Origin: Littorina saxatilis
Taxonomy: Eukaryota > Mollusca > Gastropoda > Littorinimorpha > Littorinidae
Assembly: GCF_037325665.1 (NCBI RefSeq)
Contig: NC_090251.1
Span: 23,090,398 to 23,154,397, forward strand
Direction: 5' to 3'
Length of the DNA stretch: 64,000 bases
Each line of letters starts with the position of its first letter. Position 1 is the first letter of the stretch. Positions 55,901 through 64,000 of the stretch are shown here, piece by piece. The position numbers and the translations under genes are program-made. The notes under the pieces were generated by a model. The model saw nothing but the letters and a program-made list of their open reading frames with translations. It was not told the DNA's origin and made no database searches.

Positions 55901-58900
55901 CAAAGGCCAAAGTAACCGGTGCTTTTTTTGTGTGCCTCCCCCCTTTATTTTTTCGGCGGAAACTTTTGCATTTTCGGCGGAACAAAAACAAATTCGGCGG
56001 AAATCCGCCGTTCGGCGAACAATTCCCATGCCTGTATTAATTAAGCAGTGTTGTTTCCAGGTCTCAGTCTTTCAGTCATTGATGGATATTGGTATTTTTT
56101 GATCTGACGAATTGGTTTCATCCCTAGCCAGTCGACCGTCCGATAGTTTTGACATGTAGGTCTGCTGACTACCATTTTCCCCATGAAACGGGACAAAGCC
56201 AGTACATTTGAACCTATATATATTTTCAGTCCAGGTCCAACCGACATATTGCCCTCTGAGGCTGGGAACAACACTGATAAATTGTGGTATTTAACGCACA
56301 GATAAAAGAAAACTCAAAGCAGCTGTTCAGGAGAGAAGTCCACAACTTGAATCTTCGCTGTAAAAGAAACTTAGCCATCTTAAACACACATACACAAGCA
56401 AACAATCATCTCTTTTCAGCCATACCAACATACCTCCCATCCTCTGTCCTCCAGCTCGCGGGCAGTCTGGAAGATCTGTGTAACGGCGCGAGGAATCATC
56501 CCCTTGGTCTCGCCCCCCTCCAGGCCCCCCTCCATTGTGTGCGTCTTACCAGACCCTGTCTGGCCGTATGCGAAGATACAAACGTTGTAGCCATCCAAGG
56601 CACTCTGAAAAAAAAACAAGTCGCGTAAGGCGAAATAACAACATTTAGTCAAGCTGTCGAACTCGCAGAATGAAACTGAACGCACTGCATTTTTTCACCA
56701 AGACCGCATACTCGTAGTTTCGTCAGTCCACCGCTCGTGGCAAAGGCAGTGAAATCGACAAGCCAGAATAGTGCGGTAATGGTACCGCTGAGCAGGTTAA
56801 CACACTTTTCTGTATCTCTATTCTTTTTAGCGTACTGAGTTTGTTTTTATTCCAAACATATCATATCTATATGTTTTTGGAATCGGAGACCGACAAGGAA
56901 TAAGATGAAATTGTTTCTAAATCGATTTCGGACAATTAATTTTAATCATAATTTTCATATTTTTAATTTTCAGAGCTTGTTTGTAATCCAAATATAACAT
57001 ATGTATATGTTTTTGGAATCAGAAAATGACGAAGAATGAGATGAAATTGTTTTTGGATCGTTTAAAAAAAAAAAAAATTTTTAATGACAAGTTTCCGATT
57101 TGTAATGACCAAATTCAATAATTATTTTTTAAGCCACCAAGCTGAAATGCAATACCAAAGTCCGGCCTTCGTCGAAGATTGCTTTGCCAAAATTTCAATC
57201 AATTTTATTGAAAAATGAGGTTGTGACAGTGCCGTCTCAACTTTTACAAAAAGCCGGATATGACGTCATCAAAGGTATTTATCGAAAAAATAAATAAAAC
57301 GTCCGGGGATATCACTCCCAGGAACTCTCATGTCAAATTTCATAAAGATCGGTCCAGTAGTTTAGTCTGAATCGCTCTACACACACACACAGACACACAC
57401 ACATACACCACGACCCTCGTCTCGATTTCCCCCTCTATGTTAAAACATTTAGTCAAAACTTGACCAAATGTAAAAAGAGTTGATTACATTTGAGTTGCAA
57501 GCTACAAAATCACTCAAAACAGCTGGGAATATTGCGGATGAGAAGGAGAAATCACTGCGGGAAAAGCAGTGTTGGCATTGCCCATACTCTCAGTTTTTGG
57601 TAAGAATTTTTTGTGATGAGCCAAACCTTGAGCCAGGCAAGCGTGTGTTAATTGGGCTCAGCTGTATATTATGTGTGCAAATGAAACCCAGTGGTACTCT
57701 TCTTCAATACATTCATTACCTGTACAAGCTGTGAGATCTCTTCAAACACTTCTGCCTGGGTGGATTCCGGTGTGAAAACCCGATCAAATGAAAACTCATA
57801 TTTGCTGAGTCCTCTCCTGGTCTGATTGAAAGCACTCTGAAAAGAAAATACAAACATTGTAGGACCAAAATATTAATGGCTGCTAAAACGTGGCAAAAAA
57901 GCCAGAACTTGAAAGGGTGCACATGAGGTGTTCTCTTTCTGCTTAAGTTATAGATATTGTCTGATCATCAGATTAAAATTATATCCTCTCTAGCATTACT
58001 CTTTTCTTTAGTTGATTGTTCGCAATTGCAACGAGACTGAAAAAAAAAAACTAAAACACAAGATAAATAAATGAATGATACTGTTTAATAAAATACCATG
58101 GCATAATACAGAACATCTTGAGTTTTGGTTTTGGAACACCAGCAGTTTATCTCTTTGGGGTTCCTCTTTGCCATTGCAATATTTCAAATCCACTGGCCTT
58201 ACCCGTGTAAGACTTGAGGCAAATGACATAGACGAGACATTATAGCAGCAACAGACCATGCCTAAGACGAGACATTATAGCAGCAACAGACCATGCCTAA
58301 GACGAGACATTATAGCAGCAACAGACCATGCCTAAGACGAGACATTATAGCAGCAACAGACCATGCCTAAGACGAGACATTATAGCAGCAACAGACCATG
58401 CCTAAGACGAGACATTATAGCAGCAACAGACCATGCCTAAGACGAGACATTATAGCAGCAACAGACCATGCCGAAGAGGTCAATGCCCAAGAGGTCAACT
58501 CACTTCATTCATGGACATTTCTGTGAGTTTGTCGAGCTCCAGGACCTTGCCGTCAGGGTCGGGGAAGTTGATGTGTGATATAACGCCGTCTGTGTGGACC
58601 AGCTCTGGGCCTAACAGCGGCCTCACGCGACAGAACACACGGATGTTACCCTGCAGGACAAGAACAAAGTCAGATGAGCAAACACAGTCACACCTGTCTA
58701 TAACGACCACCTAAAGGACAAACAAAAGTGGTCCTGAAAAACAACAGGGAATGTTCATGTCCTACACTGGCTACAGGCTAAACATTTTGCCTCAGTCTTA
58801 AGGACTGGACATATTTTATATGATAACGTGGTCCTTAACTCTTACCCGTTCGGGGGTTTTAGGGCATATTTTACAGTGCTGTTGGTGCCTACTTGCCGAG

Positions 58901-61900
58901 TGGCTATCTGGGGTCATATTCTAAATGAAATATAGAAAGTTATATATATCAAATGAAAGGAAAATGAATAAGCTTTTCATATTTGCAAAGAGAATTGTGC
59001 TATCTTTAAAGGTAGAAAAGGTTATGGGGGTGACATGATTTTTGTTGAAATTTGTACGCCCATTTTTTGGAACACGTGACAAACACAAAGAAGACATTTT
59101 TTTTTTGTTCAGTTTATTTTAGATATGCTGCTAACTAGTCTGTTTTGGCATTCATTTTACATAACATAGCAAAGTTTTATTGAGTTTTGCTGATAAACAA
59201 AAAAGTTATTGTCACCTGAATACCCCCACCCAAATTTCAAAGTTGGACGTTTCATGACAGACGCATGCCTAAGGCAAAAAAAAAAGTAAGTCTTTTTATG
59301 GTATCCCGACCGACCCTATTTTTTCGCGCAACCCTAGACTTTTTGGGGGGCATTTGGGGGGGAAAAAAAGTCTGTTTTTTGGCAAAATAACTTAAAAAAA
59401 TGTTTTTTTGGAGGGGAAAAAAAAAAAAGTATGTTTTTTGGCAAAATAACTTAAAAATATGGTTTTTTGGAGGGAAAAAAAATAATTGTTTTTTGGGCAA
59501 AACAACTTAAAAATATGTTTTTTTCGAGAAATAAGTCCCGACCTACCGACCCTATTTTTTGGGCCTATGTTACTGTTAACAGACAATTTAATTTTTTTTG
59601 CCTAATAATGCATTCCTATAACTAACTTATAACAAAAACCCAGCTTGTTTCTGTCATAAAGTGTGTCTAACATATGAGTTTATCCAATGTAAAATAACCA
59701 ATTTTTTTCCGATAATTAGATAATTGGTCAGTGGAAAACTACAGGGGGCGGGGCATCGTAAGCTTGCTTACGATGGGTAAGGGAGCGAACTGGTAAGAGT
59801 TAAAGGCAGGTGGTCATATATATTATATAGGAAGAACCATCATCGGGGTTTCTTTCTGTCTTAATGGGCGGGTGGTCGTTATCAAGCAGTGGTTGCCAGG
59901 GCAGGTTCCACTGTGACTGTATTAGTAACATGCAATACATGATGTTGAAAGTCATGCTTTGTTTTATCTGTCTCTGAGCCATACCTGTGCAGACCTATAA
60001 GCAAATGTCTGATAGGGGCGGGGATATAGCTCAGTTGGTAGAGCGCTGGATTTGTATTCAGTTGGCCGCTGTCAGCGTGAGTTCGATCCCAGGTTCGGCG
60101 GAAATTTATTTCAGAGTCAAATTTGTGTGCAGACTCTCTTCGGTGTCCGAACTCCCCCCGGTGTACACTACATTGGGTGTGCACGTTAAAGATCCCACGA
60201 TTGACAAAAGGGTCTTTCCTGGCAAAAATTGCTTAGGCACAGTTAATAATTGTCTATCTATACCCGTGTGACTTGGAATAATAGGCCGTGAAAGGTAAAT
60301 ATGCGCCGAAATGGCTGCAATTACTGGCCGTATAAAATTTCATCTCACACGGCATCACTGCAGAGCGCCTAGAACTGTACCCACGGAATATGCGCGATAT
60401 AAGCCTCATTGATTGATTGATTGATTGATTGATTTTCTTACAAAAGACAATGGAGTGTTTGCTTGTTTCTGCTACCAAAAAGGTTGCTCCCCGTCAAAAC
60501 AGATCTATTACACTTTTCTTGGTAGCAGCTAGCATGTAAGCCTCACCAAATAGCGCTTGACTGCAGGTGTTTTTCCATGAGAAAGATAATGAAGGAAACA
60601 AACACACAATCTGCGATTCCCCCTAACATAGGGATATCACATTGCAAGGGGGATTTTGCCACCTAAATTACACAACAAATATGCAGAGGGCCAAAGCAGG
60701 ATTTAAAAAATCCATGCAAAATGCTTCTGTACTAACAACCAAGCACATCACTTGCTGACAGCTCTACCAAAGTCGACGGTGCGATGCACTTATAGCCTCA
60801 CTAGGGGGGTCCGGGGGCATGGAAAAATTGTTCTCCAAAGAACCCAAATTGTGCAATTTGGTGTCATCTGAGCTCCAAGTTTGCCATTAAATTCAGTTTT
60901 CAGAACCATTTTTGCCTCCCCCATTTATTTTTTTCGGCGGACACTTTTGCTTTTTCGGCGGAACAAAAATAAAAATCGGCGGAAATTTGCCTTTCGGCGG
61001 ACAATTCCCATGCCTGACCAATAACAGTGTTGTATAAATTGTACTTAGGCTAAAAAAAAAAAAAACACGTTTGTTTCCTTGGCGGGAATAGTGCGAACTT
61101 TGTCCCTTAGATGTCGGAGAAGATGTCCTTCTTAAGTCTGGAGAAGATGTCCTTGTTAAGTCTGAAAAATGCATTTTTGTCATTTTTAAAAGAATTGTTG
61201 GGTTGGGAGAAAAAAAAAGGGTTGGTTGGGGAATCAGAAACAATGGTCTTGCAGTTGTCAAGCACAATACAAAACAGCACAAAACTGATTTACCTTTAGC
61301 TCCTGGATGGTGTTGTGGAGTTTTCTCCTCTCGGTCTCGTGTTCACGTATCTCGCGCTGGTTTTCTTCGATGGTCGTGTCTCGATCCGCAAGGAGATCTT
61401 TCAACTCACGAATTTCATCGTCACGGGCACGTATGTCACGGAACGCCTGGTCCAAGCTCACCTGTAGAGTAGGTATTTACTAAAGTGAAAAAATACTATT
61501 TTGTTACCACTCAAAGTCAAAAGCTCCGTCTGAAGAATATATTCTTGCAGGCAGAAAAGAGTGATGTATGTACTAAATACTGGTGCATTTGAAGCATGAA
61601 TACTCTGACCGACTTTTTTTTTAGCTACATGTACCAGTACTATTCTCAATGTATTATTGTAAGTCTTTCTCTGTTCAAATGTTTATTTTCCTTCCATTAA
61701 TGAGGAATGCAAGTCATCATGTTGGCATGATCTATATTTTGTCAGCATTTATCCAAATGGCCATGAAATGTTAGCAATCCCTAGCATCACCATTCTCCCA
61801 CCATGCAAAACCTGGCAACTCTCTGTTCAAATTATTTGTTTTTTTCTCTCATTTTGTCAAGTTTTGGCATTATGCTGACAGAAAATGCATAAGGCCATCC

Positions 61901-62238
61901 CTGGTTCTGAAATATCAATTTAAGTCCCAACTGCCAACTGATCTTCACCACTATACTGCGATTGATTGGTCTGATACCCAGAATACTTTGTACAGAATAC
62001 TTTATAAAGTCATTTCAAAACACACACCTTTGAAGTTTCAAGTTCTGATCGGACTTTGGCCTGAGCTGATGACAGTTCTGCGACTGAAGACTTCAGACCA
62101 GTGATCTCCGTTCTTCTAGCTGTCAACTCTCCGTCCAAATTGGCGTTTTCACGTTCCAGACTCGCCTTAGAGAAACCCAGGTCTTCAATCTCTCGCTGGT
62201 GCTTGCGGCGCATAGAATCTATTTCCTCTTGGAGATCC
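49953..62238 (-). CDS. KIFC1: kinesin-14, KIFC1/ncd type (10 exons visible, 5' end outside window)
   Basis: Minus-end-directed C-terminal kinesin used in spindle assembly and centrosome clustering. Exons in transcript order: 62238-62028, 61461-61294 (heptad-rich coiled coil), 58650-58504 ([11 protein letters not shown], start of motor), 57836-57720, 56604-56434 (P-loop [14 protein letters not shown]), 55329-55165 ([13 protein letters not shown]), 54248-54110 (switch I NERSSRSH), 52985-52846 (switch [12 protein letters not shown]), 52450-52301 ([16 protein letters not shown]), 49997-49953 ([14 protein letters not shown] and stop). All junctions are AG/GT with matching phases, giving 483 residues. 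The motor sits at the C-terminus after the coiled coil, which defines kinesin-14, and the tail after the last helix matches vertebrate KIFC1. The first visible exon starts inside a codon, so the tail domain and start lie beyond 64000. No motor motif is missing. Confidence 0.95.
50423..51982 (+). mobile_element. 1.5-kb DNA transposon derivative with CAGGCATGAGCAAG termini and a TTF/BED-like zinc-finger remnant
   Basis: CAGGCATGAGCAAG at 50430 is mirrored by CTTGCTCATGCCTG ending at 51975. AATCCAT flanks both sides (50423-50429, 51976-51982). Inside, plus-strand frames read [36 protein letters not shown] and, in a second frame, [20 protein letters not shown] then [11 protein letters not shown]. 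This is the W-x(n)-WL-x(n)-MxCxxC-x(n)-PFVxG pattern of TTF-type zinc fingers linked to hAT-like transposases and ZNF862/KIAA1586-like proteins. The frame is shifted between WLNYD and MCTAC and no transposase core follows. It sits in the last KIFC1 intron, antisense to it. Confidence 0.7.
53093..53271. mobile_element. fold-back MITE in KIFC1 intron
   Basis: ATGTTTGGTGGCTTGTTG, GACCAGC and TTTTTTGTTGGTCC at the left are mirrored at the right (GGACCAACAAAAAAA, GCTGGTCTGACAACAAGCC). Arms are about 80 bp with a short loop near 53180. Transcripts would fold into a long hairpin. Confidence 0.8.
54930..55140 (-). mobile_element. SINE in KIFC1 intron, 24 bp from an exon
   Basis: On the minus strand: GGTTAACTCAGGTGGCAGAG (A box), GGTTTGAATTGTGG (worn B box) and GGTCAACTTTATGTGCAGAC body. 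Its head lies just inside the donor of the exon 55329-55165. Tail indistinct. Confidence 0.65.
55453..56040. mobile_element. CAGGCATGGGAATTG element, copy 2, 6-bp duplication TATTAA
   Basis: Element 55459-56034, inverted relative to 31319-31861. Termini CAGGCATGGGAATTG and CAATTCCCATGCCTG, flanked by TATTAA (55453-55458, 56035-56040). Internal sequence is clearly homologous to copy 1. Confidence 0.85.
56616..57469 (-). mobile_element. ACAAG/hairpin repeat family 1, copy 5, abutting a KIFC1 splice acceptor
   Basis: Begins ACAAGTCGCGTAAGGCG at 56616 and ends in the TTTAGTCAAAACTTGACCAAA hairpin. TGACGTCA at 57261-57268. Only 11 bp (eight T and CAG in transcript sense) lie between it and the P-loop exon. 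Orientation in transcript sense is hairpin end first. Confidence 0.85.
58231..58475. repeat. 35-bp tandem array, 7 units, beside a KIFC1 donor
   Basis: GACGAGACATTATAGCAGCA with ACAGACCATGCCTAA repeats exactly at 58231, 58266, 58301, 58336, 58371, 58406 and 58441. Units are essentially identical. In transcript sense it starts 28 nt after the donor of exon 58650-58504. Confidence 0.95.
58835..59803. mobile_element. TTAA-flanked piggyBac-like element with internal poly(A/T) repeats
   Basis: TTAA then CTCTTACCCGTTCGG at the left, CGAACTGGTAAGAG then TTAA at the right (58839-59799). The interior (about 59260-59600) is another repeat: GACCGACCCTATTTTTT occurs near both its ends, with three or four GGCAAAATAACTTAAAAA units between. 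Non-coding. Frames across it are artefacts. Confidence 0.7.
60013..60433 (+). mobile_element. chimeric tRNA-headed SINE with (ATTG)n tail
   Basis: Head GGGGCGGGGATATAGCTCAG as in 9762, 25112-25494 and 47413-47760, with an intact-looking B box GAGTTCGATCCCAGG. Body GTTAAAGATCCCACGATTGA as in 35131. 3' part TTTCATCTCACACGGCATCA and GATTGATTGATTG. Confidence 0.85.
60757..61016. mobile_element. CAGGCATGGGAATTG element, truncated copy 3
   Basis: Only the right end survives intact (CAATTCCCATGCCTG at 61002-61016). The left part joins at CACTAGGGGGGTCCGGGGGC without a terminal repeat, and internal segments are missing relative to copy 2. Confidence 0.8.
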
Positions 62239-62442
62239 CTGTTTCAAACAGATACAAAGGCATTGTATTTGTAAGTTTTCATGAATGACTTTATGACAAT
62301 CTCTGAGTACAAAGACACAATCCTGGAAAGAGATAATAATTGTGATTTGTTGGTGGGCTGGCAGGTTGTCAAGTTTTGAGAAGTCGTATGATATAATATA
62401 ACACATTTCTGTGAAGCGCCAAGTGTTGACTTTGAGGCAAAA

Positions 62443-63180
62443 ACAAGAAGGGCAAAGCCCATACGACTCACATGCTTTACACATTTTTCCTACCAAAATA
62501 CATGTGACCTTGACCCAAGGTCAAGGTCATCCAAGGTCATGCAACACAAAGCTGTTAATTCAAGACATAGGAAGTACAATGGTGCTTATTGGCTCTTTCT
62601 ACCATGAGATATGGTCACTTTTAGTGGTTCACTACCTTATTTTGGTCACATTTCATAAGGGTCAAAGTGACCTTGACCTTGATCATATGTGACCGAATGT
62701 GTCTCATGATGAAAGCATAACATGTGCCCCACACAATTTTTAAGTTTGAAACAGTTATCTTCCATAGTTCAGGGTCAAGGTCACTTCAAAATATGTATAC
62801 AATCCAACTTTGAAGAGCTCCTGTGACCTTGACCTTGAAGCAAGGTAAACCAAACTGGTATCAAAAGATGGGGCTTACTTTGCCCTATATATCATATATA
62901 GGTGAGGTATTGAATCTCAAAAACTTCAGAGAAAATGGGAAAAATATGAAAAATAGCTGTTTTTTAGGCAACATTTATGGCCCCTGCGACCTTGACCTTG
63001 AAGCAAGGTCAAGATGCTATGTATGTTTTTTGGGGCCTTGTCATCATACACCATCTTGCCAAATTTGGTACTGATAGACTGAATAGTGTCCAAGAAATAT
63101 CCAACGTTAAAGTTTTCCGGACGGACGGACGACTCGGGTGAGTACATAGACTCACTTTTGCTTCGCATGTGAGTCAAAAA
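62443..63180 (+). mobile_element. ACAAG/hairpin repeat family 3, copy 1
   Basis: Starts ACAAGAAGGGCAAAGCCCAT with CGACTCACATG, ends with the hairpin GACTCACTTTTGC...GTGAGTC and AAAAA. It contains at least eight TCAAGGTCA or reverse TGACCTTGA motifs (from about 62508 to 62997) and a GGACGGACGG block. It lacks about 55 bp present in copy 2 after the first GACTCACATGCTT. Confidence 0.85.
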
Positions 63181-63228
63181 TTAAGTTTTCCTGGTAAACT
63201 CATCCTAGTTTTGTCAATGTAAAATAAA

Positions 63229-64000
63229 ACAAGAAGGGCAAAGCCCATACGACTCACATGCTTGACCTCGACCTTTAGGGTAACTAAACCTAGCAATGAC
63301 ATCATACACTAAGAACTGCTTTACACATTTTTCCTACCAAAATACATGTGACCTTGACCCAAGGTCAAGGTCATCCAAGGTCATGCAACACAAAGCTGTT
63401 AATTCAAGACATAGGAAATACAATGGTGCTTATTGGCTCTTTCTACCATGAGATATGGTCACTTTTAGTGGTTCACTACCTTATTTTGGTCACATTTCAT
63501 AAGGGTCAAAGTGACCTTGACCTTGATCATATGTGACCAAATGTGTCTCATGATGAAAGCATAACATGTGCCCCACATAATTTTTAAGTTTGAAACAGTT
63601 ATCTTCCATAGTTCAGGGTCAAGGTCACTTCAAAATATGTATACAATCCAACTTTGAAGAGCTCCTGTGACCTTGACGCAAGGTAAACCAAACTGGTATC
63701 AAAAGATGGGGCTTACTTTGCCCTATATATCATATGTAGGTGAGGTATTCAATCTCAAAAACTTCAGAGAAAATGGGAAAAATGTGAAAAATAGCTGTTT
63801 TTTAGGCAACATTTATGGCCCCTGCGACCTTGACCTTGAAGCAAGGTCAAGATGCTATGTATGTTTTTTGGGGCCTTGTCATCATACACCATCTTGCCAA
63901 ATTTGGTACTGATAGACTGAATAGTGTCCAAGAAATATCCAACGTTAAAGTTTTCCGGACGTCCGGACGGACGGACGGACGACTCGGGTGAGTACATAGA
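63229..64000 (+). mobile_element. ACAAG/hairpin repeat family 3, copy 2 (cut by window end)
   Basis: Direct repeat of the previous copy, 48 bp away, very similar, with the extra 55-bp segment (CCTCGACCTTTAGGGTAACT and onward) and a few small differences. The terminal hairpin lies beyond 64000. Confidence 0.85.

Larger units (their letters stand above)
62239..64000. other. KIFC1 upstream intron, right edge of window
   Basis: No further KIFC1 exon was recognised. The next upstream coding exon must encode more coiled coil and end with two nucleotides of a split codon. The stretch is almost filled by two copies of repeat family 3. Confidence 0.6.

Overview
The window is nuclear DNA from a repeat-rich metazoan, most probably a gastropod mollusc. 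The protein-coding genes are split by GT-AG introns. The intergenic and intronic DNA is packed with microsatellites, minisatellites, tRNA-headed SINEs and short terminal-inverted-repeat elements of kinds I associate with snail genomes. A periwinkle-like marine snail would fit, but that is inference. I saw no rRNA, free-standing tRNA, CRISPR, LINE reverse transcriptase or LTR element.

Four genes can be followed exon by exon. PCYOX1 (prenylcysteine oxidase, minus strand, 7 coding exons, 10636-20936) and a GOT1/GOLT1 vesicle-transport gene (plus strand, 5 exons, 22129-28896) lie head to head across a 1.2 kb shared upstream region, which is half filled by a TIR element carrying an array of GATGCATC palindromes. 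ITFG2 (plus, 12 exons, 36304-46540), a subunit of the KICSTOR regulator of mTORC1, converges on a KIFC1/ncd-type kinesin-14 (minus, 10 exons visible, 49953-62238, 5' end beyond the window). A lone, well-preserved second PCYOX-type Rossmann exon at 1304-1513 (minus) suggests a tandem paralogue running off the left edge. Two of the genes act on lysosomal biology (PCYOX1, ITFG2) and one in Golgi traffic, but I see no sequence evidence that the genes are functionally linked.

Layout: 1-10635 is gene-poor and holds the paralogue exon, a long-TIR TTAA element, a TTAA element containing a 1.1 kb pyrimidine array, and a 41-bp minisatellite of about 31 units. 10636-28896 is the PCYOX1/GOLT1 pair with repeat-filled introns. 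28897-36303 is intergenic and made largely of mobile-element remains. 36304-46540 is ITFG2. 46541-49952 is the convergent intergenic stretch with two SINEs flanked by clear target-site duplications. 49953-64000 is KIFC1 and its large introns.

The most interesting signals are where repeats meet gene structure: a mobile element ending 11 bp from a KIFC1 splice acceptor, so that the branch point must be element-derived; a 40-bp minisatellite that amplifies the splice donor of ITFG2 exon 10 into a ladder of possible in-frame 12-nt microexons; (GT)n tracts at both ends of one ITFG2 intron; and three repeat families sharing one unusual terminal architecture (ACAAG start, hairpin end) that carry conserved CRE, DR1 and TCAAGGTCA motifs.
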